A stretch of 64,000 nt of DNA from Zopfochytrium polystomum (GCA_025765615.1 JAIVFJ010000180.1:1-64000), one strand, 5' to 3'. Counted from the first letter of the stretch, positions 48,201-59,828 are shown. The notes: generated from the letters alone by a model not told the origin. Numbers and translations: made by a program.

Positions 48201-50885
48201 CGATAGAATCTGGGGCCTTGGCGGGGATATAGGGCTCAAAGGAGCGTCCTCCATCCGTTGGGCCAGAGTAGGTACCGAATGGGACTCCAAATCGTCCGGG
48301 GCGGCACCGTTGGACATGACCGCGTCAACCCATTTGGCCGCTTCCAATGCCTCCATTGCAGCAAAAGCAACTGCGCGCACTTCCGAGTGATCGACATGCT
48401 CCATTATTCCATCCACGCCATCGGCCTCCTGGAGCCTGGAAATGACCCTGTCCACGCTCTGAGACGGGATCGTTGCATGGTTCAGCTGTGTTCGGCCTGG
48501 CGATGCAATTGTAACAATGGGCGAAGCAGTTGAGTGCAAAGAAGAATGTCCAACTGGTGAAAACAATGGACTTGATGGTGGTGACGGTGTGGAGCTTTGG
48601 CTCTCGAACGAAAACCGGCGACCAACACCAACAGCGTCTTGGCGAAGGGCGGCACCGTTTGGAGGAGCAGAACGGAGGGTTGGGGATGCTGGAGGCGGCG
48701 AGGGTGTCGCGCGACGAAAAGTGGTGTTCCGAGAAAGAGGGTCGGGAGGTCCCCTCCGAGTATCCGTGATATTTTTGTCCTCCTCCCTCGCGGCAGAGGC
48801 AGTTTCTCCAGCATCCGGCATCTCGTCAATGTTGTCCGGTGTGATGACGACATGGCGCTCTTTGAAAGACATTTTTCGGGTCAGCGCGGCACGGGCCAAC
48901 CGAATCGGATCGTCGATGGGGAAATCAGCCTCATGGTCGAGGAGAGGACGGTCAGCAATTGAAGCGGTGGATGCATTGTTTCCAAAAAATGCAGCGGGCG
49001 GCGCTGCAGAGTCGGTTTTCACGCTGGGGGCGTCGGCACCAGGTGGTGAGCTGAAATCTTTCAAAGAAGTCCCCGCAGCCATTCTTCTCGCCCTTGCAGC
49101 ATCCAGCCAAGCTCGAAAGTCTTCTCCAACAATACCCTCGTCAGACGCTTGGACGTGATCAGGTACCCAGAACAGGCGACCGGCGCTCGAGAGTTTCCCA
49201 CCAGCCTTCGCTGCAGAGCTTGCAACATTGGCGTGGACTACATGTTGGATAACGGCCGCGGACTTTGCAGAGCGCACAGAAGAACTGCGATTCAGTGTGG
49301 AAATGGGCGAGGTGGTGGTCGGCCGCCGAGGCGCAGTGGCAAAGTGAGGGTGGGACACCGAAACCGGACCGTGGCCAATAATGAGAGACTGCCGAAGGCT
49401 GGGAGAAAACGGCCTGGGCTGAGTTTGAGACTGAAAACTTCGCCTGCTGATAGCCAACTTAGTGGGAGAAGGGCTGAGAGGTCGAGAACGATCGGTTTCA
49501 GCATCTGTCGAGATTCGTTTCGAAGCCGTGCGCGGCAGGGTGAGAGCAGTTTCATTGATAGTACTTGACTCTGGATAGGCTGATGCTCCTGGCGATTCTG
49601 ACCTTTTGGTGAAGTGAGCATCCATATGTGTAGCTGGAGTAATGGAGGACGCACAAGCGTCGGACATGTCCGAGGACGTTGGTTCGGGATTAGTTTCACC
49701 AAGGGAATGTGATAATAGTAGAGCTGGAGGTGGCTCCATCGCCGAGCTCTGACGAGATGGAGAGAGCTGAGGGGGTGAATGAAATGAAGAAGAAGAAGAA
49801 GAAGAGAATGATGACGGTGGGTATGGTGCACTGGAAAAGGGAGTGGAGGAGGAAGTGGCGGTAGAAGTCCCAACAATCAGAGTCGAGTCAGCCACAGCTG
49901 AGGCTGGATGCGAGCCGTAGAGAACACTGAAAATGGTTGTTGGCGATATTGCCTCGATGGGGTCAGCGAGCTGCGGTGTGATTCGCGGCGGGAATCGTGG
50001 AGAATGCGAAGGGGGCAGAGGGGGAAGTCCCGTCGACAAGGGCTCCTCCGCACGCAACCCAGAACTATCGCTTGCTGTGGACTCCGCTGTTACTTTGGTG
50101 GACACGGCTTCGACGAGTGGAGGGGAGGATAACGCAGCGTGGGCGGTGGGCGGCTGCGGATGGGCATTCCAGCTCCGAGTCCACGGATTTGGTGGTTCCA
50201 CGGGCACCCCAGGGGCTTGGCTTTGGGCTTGGGCTTGGGCTTGTGCCGGATCGGTCATGGCTGAGAAAGCCGAGGAGCCACGGCTGCCGCCGCCGCCACC
50301 GCTTCCGACGGCATCCAGCAGTGGTGGCATAGGGACGACCGGCGGCGGTAAGTCCTCCGGCGCGAACAGCGAGTCGCGCGAGCGAAACTTGCGGGCGATG
50401 CCGCCGACAAAGCTGCGGATGCTCGATCGGCTGCCGCTGGCGCGCCTGCGGGTGGAAGACGCGACCGAATCCGCGTCGCTCTCCCGATCGGACTTGAGTG
50501 TGTTCTGCGACGCCCGCCGCGCCAGATCAAAGTGCTGCTCGACATCACCGCCGCCACCCGAGAGCCTGGTGGTCGAGCGCTTTGAGCTTCGGAACAGGGA
50601 GCCGAGTGTGGTACGGACGCCGCCGGCGCTGCTACCGTCGCTGCTGCCGCCGCCACTGCTGCTGGTTGCGATGTCCACGGGACGACCATTTCCAGCACCA
50701 AAGCCTCCGCCACTGCCACTACCACCGCCAGCAACACCACTGCCACCACCACCACCACCAAAGCCACCCAGACGGCCAAAGAGCGAGGCTGAGCTGTTGG
50801 CACGCCGACCTCGTCGTGAAGCGGGAGGTCTATATTCGGCGCTGAAGGGCGGCTGGAGCGGGAGCGGTGCGTCCTCCTTCGACAT
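45265..50885 (-). CDS. Large disordered protein with a Zds-type C-terminal block
   Basis: Exon 1 (50885-47015) begins MSKEDAPLPLQPP and encodes about 1290 residues of Ser/Pro/Gly/Glu-rich, mostly disordered sequence with short conserved-looking blocks (DFRAWLDAARARRM, KERHVVITPDNIDEM). Its end carries FPLEVEKSIYRSSHVKLA then RRPLLQQVVISNLMLFIL, which matches my memory of the Zds1/Zds2 C-terminal domain (PP2A-Cdc55 regulators in polarity and mitotic exit). The donor GCAG|GTATTT joins the acceptor CCGCGCAG at 46935, giving SVHADVTLNRQGPKRRKK. Exon 2 (46935-45265) then needs the T7 run at 46886-46892 read as six to reach the Ser/Pro/Ala-rich tail ending FFFKHG. Total 1846 aa. The Zds call rests on a single block. 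The 5' flank holds (GAC)n and a long (CT)n. Confidence 0.7.
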
Positions 50886-51018
50886 TGTGGTCGACGCAAA
50901 AATGCGTTGGAGATGGAGGATGAGGATGAGGATGAGGAGGAGGATGCAGAGCCCTATTAGGACTTGAAGTGCCGACGAACGACGACGAAGGCAAGGACAG
51001 ACGGAACGACACACTGAC

Positions 51019-51050
<32 letters not shown>

Positions 51051-51357
51051 TGAGGACGAGGAAGTGGAAGAGGACGCGGGGCGCCACTCGCGCACCCACG
51101 GACGGACGGCTGGCTGGCTGTGGCTGGCGATCGCCGACCGAAGGAAGGAGTGGCGGCCGACAGGGCAGACCGACAGACAGCCACCTCAGACAACAAACAA
51201 ACTTCTTCTTCGACCGCGAACCTGCTGTGGCTGGGCGTGCGAAAGTGCGATGCGTCCAAGAAAATTTGATCCTTTTTTATTTTTTGGATCCGTCCTTGTC
51301 TGCCTGTCCATCGTTCTGCTTTCCTTTTTTTTTGTTCACTTCCACATACAGCCTTCC

Positions 51358-51359
<2 letters not shown>

Positions 51360-51441
<82 letters not shown>
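51360..51441. repeat. Long (CT)n microsatellite
   Basis: About 40 uninterrupted CT units, upstream of the large Zds-like gene. Confidence 0.95.
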
Positions 51442-51444
<3 letters not shown>

Positions 51445-51499
51445 GAACGAAAACCGCCCGCAAACACTGTGAGCAAAGAAATCTTGTCAAACTCACTGG

Positions 51500-51860
51500 G
51501 TGGTTAGAGGGGCCTGCTGGTGTAATGTCTCCTGTCCTGGACCGAGGATTCCAGGCGCAGGGTACTTGAGGTCAAAAGCAAGGCTGCAATAAGCAGTCAG
51601 ATGGCCTGGATCTGGACGACAGGAGAAAAGGTGTCTGTGTAGTTGATGCCTTCGCGTGGGTGTTTCCACATGTGACAAGACAGGCTTTCGATGGATGAAA
51701 ACTTCTGAAATTGGAAATAGCAGGTTGGCACCATTGAAGAGCGACCGTGCACCAAATTTCAGGCCAAAATTCAATAAGTTTTGGTGGTGTTTTCCCTTGT
51801 GGAGTGTAGGAGAACTGAATAGAGAGAATTTAGAGCAAATTGGTGTGCTGCTGGGGTGAC
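51500..51860 (-). mobile_element. Decayed Ty1/copia retrotransposon reverse-transcriptase fragment
   Basis: Minus-strand reading gives REGINYTDTFSPVV at about 51615-51665, the copia RT motif usually written G-(I/V)-D-Y-x-(E/D)-T-F-(S/A)-P-V-V. Preceding residues (CLVTCGN) recall the K-A-R-L-V block in a different frame. Stops and frame shifts occur on both sides, so it is a relic. No LTRs or integrase motifs were found in the surrounding sequence. Confidence 0.6.
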
Positions 51861-52265
51861 TTGTCACACAAGAAAGGGTGGTAGTTCGACTTTTGGACCC
51901 CCTTATCAAAATCTCTTGTAGCTCCTGCTGTAGTCGTCATAGCACGTCGCGTTAGGTATCAATGAAAAGAGCAGAAGCAGGCAAATACAGGTGTGTAAGG
52001 GTGTCCTCTAATCGCTTCTCCCTGTTGAGATGATGTCACACAAAGTTGAGGAACGGTTTTTCAACTTTGGACGCCAATCAAATGTAAAGAGCTCTGTTAT
52101 GGCGTGTTGGAAAGAGGAGAATCAGAGCTTTCAAATGCACTATTGCAAGCCTGGATTGAATGACGGAGTCGGCTGGGAGAGGGCGTCGAAAATTTTGGGC
52201 CTCCCAAACGAAATGGTTTCTAAAGTTGAGCTATGCTGATTCTGTTTGTTGGAGATGGTAGAGAG

Positions 52266-53410
52266 CGTTGTTCTTGTCAGGCAGAACTGACTGGTTAGCA
52301 GCAAGAGGTACAAGACAGACCTGAACCTATTGTGACTGTCAGTTATCATTCTCACAATGCCCATGGGAGAGCAAGCCACTGCCAATGCAGACCTGGGTGC
52401 GCTGATGAAAATACCAATACTCCGAGTATTAAGTGGAACAGAAACCTGGTGTCAACAGTTTTCCTCCTCCTCTGCTCAAGCAGATAATATAGGAGAGGTT
52501 TTTACCCCTTGCCCGTAACACTTGCCCAGCAACTATTGCAGTGTGTATATCAACATCATGTATCAATTATTCATAACATAGTTTTTTTTCCTCTTTCTCC
52601 AAGCTGTGAAGAAGGACCACAAACACACATCTCCACTTCATTCACTCCTTCCACTCACTCACTGTGAGACTATAATCACTCCTTTGACCCTGGGATCTGG
52701 GCCTAGAGCGAGGGAAAGCAAATAACAGTAGGGATACTTTGTGGACTAGGCGAGTAGTAGGGTTGAAACACCCCCTAGACAACAGCCCAATAAAGTTAGT
52801 TTTAACCTATTATTTGCTTTCCCTCGCTCTTGAGCCTAGATCCCAGGGTCAAAGGAGTGATTAAAGTCTCACAGTGAGTGAGTGGAAGGAGTGAATGAAG
52901 TGGAGATGTGTGTTTGTGGATGGTCCTTCTTCACAACTTGGAGAAAGAGAAAAAAAACTAACTTTATTGGGCCACCCCAAGCGCTCTTTACAGGTGTAAA
53001 CAGTCTACTCTGAGTGAGTGAGTGGAAGGAGTGAATGAAGTGGAGATGTGTGTTTGTGGGTGGTCCTTCTCCCCAACTTGGAGAGAAAGAGAAAAACTCT
53101 GTTATGAATTATTGATACATGATGATGATATACATTCTGTAATAGTTGCAAGGCAAGTGTGACCAGCACAGGGTAAAAACCTCTCCTATATTATCTGCTT
53201 GAGCAGAGGAGGAGGAAAACTGTTGACACCAGGTTTCTGTTCCACTTTATACTCAGAGTATTTGTCATCAGTGCAAGCCAGTGCCCAGGTCTGCATTGGC
53301 GGTGGCTTGCTCTCCATGGGCATTGTGAGAATGATAACTGACCGACACAATAGGTTTGTGTCCGTCTTGTGCCTCTTGCTGCTAACCAGTCAGTTTGGCC
53401 TAACAAAAGG
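52266..53410. repeat. Composite inverted-repeat structure
   Basis: A left arm (about 52266-52727) reappears reverse-complemented in two pieces: about 52812-52950 (matching 52590-52727) and about 53010-53410 (matching about 52266-52665). The two right-hand pieces share the block GTGGAAGGAGTGAATGAAG. The inserted-looking middle part is itself bounded by inverted CCCAATAAAGTTAGTTTT (about 52788-52805) and its complement (about 52955-52971). It encodes nothing convincing; the open frame with MGIVRMITD appears once in each arm because of the symmetry. Confidence 0.75.
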
Positions 53411-54873
53411 TGAAAGCAAGGTTGAACCATTGAGAGCAAAAGGAAGCCTCCACTTCATATTGCTTGAGATTTTGGGGAAATTCGTAATGGCGGAAGAAGA
53501 GTTTTAATTAAGAGGCCAGAACCCCCGAGCTGTTTTACAGCTGACCAGAGGTGTGAATTGGCAAGTTTTGTCTTAACTCCAGAGGTTCAACTTCTTTGCC
53601 AGTTTTTTCAATCTTTTTTTTTGTTTCTCTGATTGATTTAAAAGAGTAAGTTCTGGAAAGATGGTATGTTTCTGACAGGGGGGGGAAAAAAAAAAAAAAA
53701 AAAAAAAGATTTTTTGGCCCTCCCTGTTCCTGATGACCTTTTATGGTCCCAAAATCTCAAGCATTATGAGATCCCCTGCAAGAGCAGCCCAAGTTGTTTT
53801 GTCAGAATCTGACAGCCAAATTTCGCGAGTTAACATTCAAATAGATAAGGCTAGTGACAGATACAAACGCGATTTTTTTTTTTCGCAAAGAAAACTGCAA
53901 AAAAAAAAAGGAGAAAATTCTCCAAAAATGCGCGAAAAATCGACCTGTGATGCGCATGCTGCAAAAAATAGCAAAAATTTTGAATTGAAAAAATAATAGA
54001 AAAATAAGCAAATATCCGATAAGCTGTATCTGTAATTAGTGACCGGATACTTTTTCCTGGTTCTTTAAGGGCACGAAACATTCTCCATTTGGAGACCATC
54101 TAGAGTGACGAGCCCAAGGCATTTGCCTTAAAGTGAAGGACACTGCGATAGGAAAACACGTTTGTGGAATGTCAAACACTTCGCACCCAGAAAAGTCGGC
54201 AAGGGAGAATTTCCACAGTTATCTTGCCACTTCAACTGGCAGCGAATTGTCGCTGCAACGCTTGGCTAGGAGAAGAAACTGCCTTTTTTTCCTTTTTTTT
54301 TTTTGGTTTGAAAGAATCGTCCTCTCAGCAAAACAAGAGGGGGGGAGGCGCTCTGAGGACAAGAAGCTGAAGAAAAAAAAATGATGGACATGTAATCGAC
54401 GCTGGGACAAGGAGAAGCTTGCAAGAAAACGACATGCGGGCCGGGCAGCCGCGCCACGCGATACGGACGTCAAGCACGCACACTCACACACTCACACACT
54501 CAAACACGCACACACACACACACACACACACTCTCTCTCTCTGTGTCTGTCTTCTCGTACACGAACCAAAAAAGACCACAAAAAACGGAAAAGGAAAAAA
54601 AAAACGCGCAGCAAAAACGGAAATAACAAAGCACGATAGACAAGTAATGACGGAGCGAAAACGCGGGGGGAAAAAGCTGATGTAAAGCGCGACTCGTGGC
54701 GCATTTGGGGTTGGGTGGGATGGAGGGAAAAGCGGGCGGCTTGTTTTCTGTTACATAATGGGTGGAATTTGTGCGTGCAAAATGGTGACCGGGGTGGGGG
54801 AGGGCAAAGAGAGGGTAGTGCGGGGGGGAGGGTGAGGCAAGGGTGGGGCAAAGGGGGGACGGCGGTGATGGGT

Positions 54874-56105
54874 TCAGCGAGCGGCGTGGTCGAACGCTAT
54901 CGCGTGCTCAGGGAAGCGCTTCTCGGCCTCAAAGAGGACGTCGACGGCGAGGAACTGGAGGGTTTTTTTTTGTTTTGGTTGTATTTTTCGCGTTTTGTGG
55001 TTTTTTTTTTTGTTTTTGTCGGATTCGGTCAGTGAAGAGAGCGAGACACCGCAAGTGTGCGGCAGCGAAGACACAAAGATTTGGGCGAACAAAGAAAAGA
55101 CACCACCCGCTCACACCCGTCGCACCACCCACCCACACCACACACACACACACACGCATACACACACACAACACACACACAGCGCGGCCCCCCCACCTCA
55201 AACCCCGCCTCCGAAAGCGCGGCAAGCTTCTGCCGCGCCTGGTTGCGCCGCGCGTGGAACTCGTCGCGCGGCGGCAAGCTCGCGTCAACCGTTGTCCCCG
55301 CGGCCGCCGTCGCAGCAGCCTTCCCTACCGCCGCGACGGCCGCCCACCGCCGCCGCCGCTCCGCCTCGTCCGCAACGTCCGCGGCAAGCTGACCCAGCAG
55401 CTTGTTCGACAGGCCGGCGACGCGCGCCGCGGCCGCCGCGCGCTCCGCCGACGCCGTGTGCGCGACGCGCGATGCGAGCGTCGCGATGTCGGCGGGCGGC
55501 GGCGGCGGCGATGGGGCGATGTTGAGCGGGGAGGCGAGCGGGGAGGTGGGAGGAGAGGTGTGAGGAGAGGTGGGCGGGGAGAGCGGGGCGGCGTGCGGCG
55601 ACGGCGGCGGCGCGGGTGTTGGTGGCGCCGACGGGGTGGCACTGGTGGCGGCCGAAGGAGGCGGGAGGAGAGAGGCGGCGAGCGCGCGCAGGTACGACAT
55701 CAGGTACGTGCGGAGCGTGGCGTACGCCGCGTATGAGACGCCGGCTGCCGGCGGCGGCGGTGCAGCGGTCGCCGGCGCTGTCGACTCTTCGAGGCCCTCG
55801 GGGTCCGCGGCGGTGTCGTCGTGGACGGCATGGCGGAAGCCCGCGCCCATGGGCGAGGTCGGCGAGGTCGGCGGCGACGCGCGCAGCGCGGTGCTGGGCG
55901 AAGTCGACGTCGTCGTCGACGTCGTGGACGTGATGAGGGGACCGACGGGGGTGGTTGCGCCGCCGGGCGCAGTCAGCAGAACCGAGAGAGAGTAGTACGG
56001 GTTGTTGTTTCTGCGTTGTTGTTGCTGTTGTTGTTCCTGCTGTTGAGCCTGTCGTCGCTGCTCGCCACCGTCGGCCGTGAGGCTGTCCCCGCCGATGCTG
56101 CCCAT
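54874..56105 (-). CDS. Spa2-homology-domain (GIT_SHD) protein
   Basis: Two exons (56105-55197, 54954-54874), 329 aa. After a Gln-rich N-terminus and a Pro/Ser/Thr linker, two SHD-like repeats occur. The first contains GLSNKLLGQLAADVADEAER. The second runs RRNQARQKLAALSEAGFE across the intron into FLAVDVLFEAEKRFPEH, which matches the conserved RNQARxKLxxLS...F..L..DV..E..RRFPE pattern of Spa2, Sph1 and GIT proteins. The junction GAG|GTGGGG to CCCTCCAG|TTC is phase 0. In yeast Spa2 the domain lies at the N-terminus and binds MAPK-kinases and polarisome partners; here it closes the protein. The intron contains CA-repeats and T/A-rich runs. Likely role: scaffold for cell polarity or septation. 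The linker is Pro/Thr/Ser-rich and unlikely to fold. Confidence 0.8.
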
Positions 56106-56600
56106 ATCTTGTTCTCTTTGATCGCGTGTGTGCGGCCTCGCGTAAAGAAAGAGAAGCTAGTTGGTGTGTGCGTGTGTGTGTGTGTGTTGGAGTGAGTACG
56201 AACGAGAGCGACAGAGGAGAGAGGAGAGAGAGAGAGAGAGAGCGAGGAGTGAGAGAGAGAGAGTGTGTGTGTATGCGTGCGAGAGCGCGTGCGTGTGTGT
56301 GCGTGTGCGATGTGCGCTGTTTCTTCTTCTTTCTTCTTTCTTCTTTTCTTTTTTCTTCCTTCCTCTTGTTCTTCTCCTTTATCTCGGGACTTTTTTTGTT
56401 TACATGTTTTTCGCGGCTCGGGTGGCTCGCCCGCGCACAAAATCGTGTCTGTCTGGATGTTCTTTGTCTTTCTCTCTCTCGCTCTCTCGCTCTCTCTGGC
56501 TCTCTCTCGCTCTCTGGCTCTCTCTCGCTCTCTCCCTCTCTCTCTCCCTCTCCCTGTCTCGCTCTCTCTGTCTCTCTCTCTCTATCTCTCTCTCTGTCTA

Positions 56601-56636
<36 letters not shown>

Positions 56637-57183
56637 TCTCTCGCTCTGCACACAAACACGCGTGGGCGTGGGAAATGAAAACCGTGTTTCTTTTTCCTTG
56701 CAGCCACCGCCCACCCACCCACAAACGAAAACCAAACAACAACAAACAACATCCACCCGCCATCACCACGCCACCACCCGTGCGCTCCACACACACCCAC
56801 ACGAACATGCACGCACAGACAGACACACACACCCAGACAGACAGACAGGCAGACATGCGCATAATGGACAGACACGCAACATCATGAAGACACAATACGA
56901 AGAAGAAACGATGAAAATAACTTCACCAGCACAACCCATTCATGCGTGCATGCTGCAGCAACCCTCAGCGAACCCTCGCATATGCTATCGCTGTCTCTCT
57001 CTCTCTCTCTCTCACTCTCTCTCTCTCGTGTGCGGCACCTCCCATCCTCAATAGGGTCCAAAAAGCCCCACCCAAAAACAGACGCCACCCCAAATCTCCG
57101 ATTGACTCTTTTGTTCTCCCGTCGTCTTCTTTACGTCCATATCTGCTCCACCTTCCCCCCCGCCCCCAATAAAGCAATCTCCC
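56106..57183. other. CT/CA microsatellite-rich 5' flank
   Basis: About 1.1 kb between the Spa2-domain start and the MON1 stop. GA/GT runs at about 56165-56290, CT-rich repeats about 56463-56643, CA-rich 56780-56860 and CT 56993-57028. Open frames here are repeat artefacts (Ser-Leu polymers). Confidence 0.6.
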
Positions 57184-57389
57184 TCACTCTCCCGCCCCGC
57201 CAGCCGCCCCCGAAGAAGATGCAGAGGCAGAAGCAGTAGAAGGCGCCAGGAACGGCGCCGCGTTCGCTGCCCCAAACAGCGCCGTCTCGTTGCCCTTTAT
57301 CCACCGCTGCAACCCCACCAGCATCGTCATGGCCGCCGACTTGGCCACCAGCGGGCTGAACGCGGCGTAAATGTCGAGGGCGGGCGATG

Positions 57390-57427
<38 letters not shown>

Positions 57428-58086
57428 GTTTGGTTTCGTGTGGTTGTTTGTTTGTGAGAAAGTGAATTGTGTGAAAGGGCGGAAATGGAGAGAAAGAGAA
57501 TAGGAAGGGCGTGGAAATGACACTGGGGCGACAAAAAAAAACAAAAAAAAAAGAAACCAAGTTACCCAGGCCACGACCGACTCGAACGCGTTCGACATGA
57601 ACACAAACTTTGTGGGCCCGACGCCGCCGAGGGAGCTGCCCTCGGTTGCCACCGACCCCGCCGACGACGACGACAGCCTCGCCGACGCGTTCTGGTACAT
57701 CAGGAGGAGCCTTGTTGCGAAAATGATGAAAATTTTCCACCAAAAGAAATGAAAGAAAGGAAAGGAACGAAACGCCGGTCCTATTCCACCTCCCCAACAC
57801 CCAACACACCTCTTGTACTCTGCCGGGTCCGTGTAAGGCGGCGCGAGCGTCGGCTCGACGTACTGCTGCAGCGTTTTCGAGCGGCAGAGGAAATGGCGGA
57901 GACCCGGGATGCCAACGTCCACTTGGGATGATTGTTTTTTGGTAAGTCGATTTGTTACAGAGAAGTTGAAAGAAAAAGGAAAAAAGAAAGCGGAACCACA
58001 AACAACACTTACGCATCGGGACCTGGCCGCCCGCGATCGCTTCGTCCAGCGCCTCGACGCACCCGGCCGCGTCCAGGTCCTTTTGC

Positions 58087-58127
<41 letters not shown>

Positions 58128-58533
58128 GGACACACAAGTCAACACATCCCCGCCTTCATGACCGTTGCACCCCGTGCGATAACCCCCCTTCCCCCCCCCA
58201 CGCACATTTCCCTTACCTTCACGATCCGCGCCCTCAGCTCGCTCATCTCAAAGAACGCGTCCTTGACGACCGACACGAGCACGATCCAGAGGTCCGGCGG
58301 GCTCAGCAGGCACACGTACGCGTGCACGAACCCGCCGCCGTTGAACGCCGGCAGGCACACGGGCGTCCACACCTCGACGCTGCGGAACGACGCCGCGCTC
58401 GTGTGGATCAGGTGCGTCAGCAGCAGCACATCGCGCGCGTGCAGCGCGTGCCGCTTGCGGCGCGCCGCGGCGATCGGGTGCCGCGAGGACAGAAGGATCG
58501 CGTAGAGGAGGGACTTGCGTGGTGTGCGTGCGC

Positions 58534-58570
<37 letters not shown>

Positions 58571-59828
58571 TGTGCGCGACGACTAAAACAACAACAGCAA
58601 CACCAACAAAAAAAAAAAAAAACACACCACCAACCCAACCACTCACCTTTGGCGCGTTCGCGGCCAGCACCGACCCAATGACCTGCCTCAGTCTGTGCGG
58701 CATGCGCACGTACTGCACGGCCTCCAAGAAATACGCGGGCGTCGTCGCAAACGCGTTCGCGAGCTCGTCCAAGAACACGTCCGTGCCCGTCAGCAGCTGC
58801 CGCAGGTCAAAGTTGACGCGCTCCTCGAAAATCCGCGTCAGCTGCGTCTGCGTCAGGTTGAAAACGATCTGGTCGTGAAGGTACCCGAGCTGCCGGCGGA
58901 GCTTATGTTGTTGTTTGTTTTGTTTTTGTTTTTTTGAAAGTGGAGAAGTGGTTGAACGAAAGGGGGCTGCAAGAACGGAAACCGGCCCCGCCGCGAAAAA
59001 ACAATGGAGCGCAGTAGTAACTCACCTCGACCTCGTCCTCGCCGTCCCCCGACACCGCCACCAAATACAGTGGCTCGCGCACCTCAAACACGAACCTCAC
59101 AACCTCGCCGCCGCCCGTAACCACCGCGGCGTCAGCCGCCCCACCAACCCCCCGCCGCCGCCGCCAGCCCTGTCCCCGTCGTCGCCCCCGCCCCCGCCCC
59201 CGCCGCCGCGGTCGCCGCGGTCGTCGTCGTCGTCGTCAGCGACCGCACCAGATCGTCGTCGACCGCAAACACCGAAATGATGGCCTGGATCACGGCCATG
59301 GTGCCGGACTGGTCCGACGCGTCGCCCCGGTGCACGTAGACGGGCTTGCCCGCGGAGGACAGGACAAAGTAGTTTTTCGGCGGCGGGACGGCGGCAGCAG
59401 TTGCTGCTGGCGGGGAGAAGGGGGTGGGGGCGGGGGTGCGCGACGACGACGACGACGACGACGACGAAGGCGCGGGTGGTGGTGGTTGCGGCTGGGTCGG
59501 TGGTGGCGGTGATGGTAATGGTGGTGGTGGTGGCGGTTGGCCAAGGGCGGCAGCGGCGGAAGCGGAAGAGAAAGAGGAGGAAGAGGAAGTGGACGGCGAG
59601 GTCGCCGGCGGGGCGTGGTGTATCGCGAGGGTGGACGGGGCGGCTGCGGTCGCGGCGGCGGGGGGTGGTTGTTGCGGCCACGGCCGTTGCGGCCTGGGGG
59701 GGATGATGATGATGATTATGATGGCGGCGATGGAGCTGGTGGTGGTCGAGGTCGTCGTGGCGATCGGGTGCTGGTGGTTGTGGTGTTTGTTGGGCGTCCT
59801 GCGACTGCACCGCCGGCGTCGGCGGCAT
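57184..59828 (-). CDS. MON1: MON1/SAND family vacuolar fusion protein (Mon1-Ccz1 GEF subunit)
   Basis: Seven exons: 59828-59026, 58901-58647, 58513-58217, 58079-58013, 57921-57810, 57710-57566, 57390-57184. SAND blocks appear in order: KNYFVLSSAGKPVYVHRGD, FVFEVREPLYLVAVSGDGE, LRRQLGYLHDQIVFNLTQ with TRIFEERVNFDLRQLLTG, FNGGGFVHAYVCLLSP, LDVGIPGLRHFLCRSKTLQQ, and the end IYAAFSPLVAKSAAMTM with RWIKGN. With Ccz1 this protein activates Rab7/Ypt7 at endosomes and autophagosomes. Exon 1 is broken twice, at G7 (59696-59702) and C6 (59148-59153); dropping one base from each gives 627 aa. The N-terminal 150 residues are Pro/Ser/Ala-rich. Two introns end with poly-A stretches next to the acceptor (coding sense), and one holds (GT)n. 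Confidence 0.93.
57391..57426. repeat. Poly-T (coding-strand poly-A) abutting a MON1 acceptor
   Basis: About 35 T on the plus strand. On the coding strand a poly-A run leads directly into the AG acceptor of the last MON1 exon. Confidence 0.9.
58090..58126. repeat. Poly-T (coding-strand poly-A) in a MON1 intron
   Basis: About 37 T on the plus strand. On the coding strand the A run is followed by CGCAAAAG and the exon starting at 58079. Confidence 0.9.

Larger units (their letters stand above)
51096..54873. other. Repeat-rich, gene-free region
   Basis: Nearly 3.8 kb holding a long (CT)n (51360-51441), a copia-type relic (about 51500-51860, minus), a large inverted-repeat structure (about 52266-53410), A- and T-rich homopolymers (53683-53708, 53871-53884, 54287-54305) and CA/CT repeats (54501-54543). 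No intact gene seen. Confidence 0.6.

Noticed and set aside
50886..51095. Upstream extension of the Zds-like protein with a hydrophobic LLLILILILHL segment
   Set aside because: It precedes the more plausible MSKEDAPL start and is a translation of repetitive GAT/GAGG 5' UTR sequence.
52140..53507. Open frames containing MGIVRMITD in both orientations
   Set aside because: They are two arms of the same inverted repeat; frames are short and differ in their continuations, so no gene is supported.
56161..57054. Long plus-strand Ser/Leu open frames
   Set aside because: Direct translation of CT/GA microsatellites; present in all frames of such repeats throughout the window.
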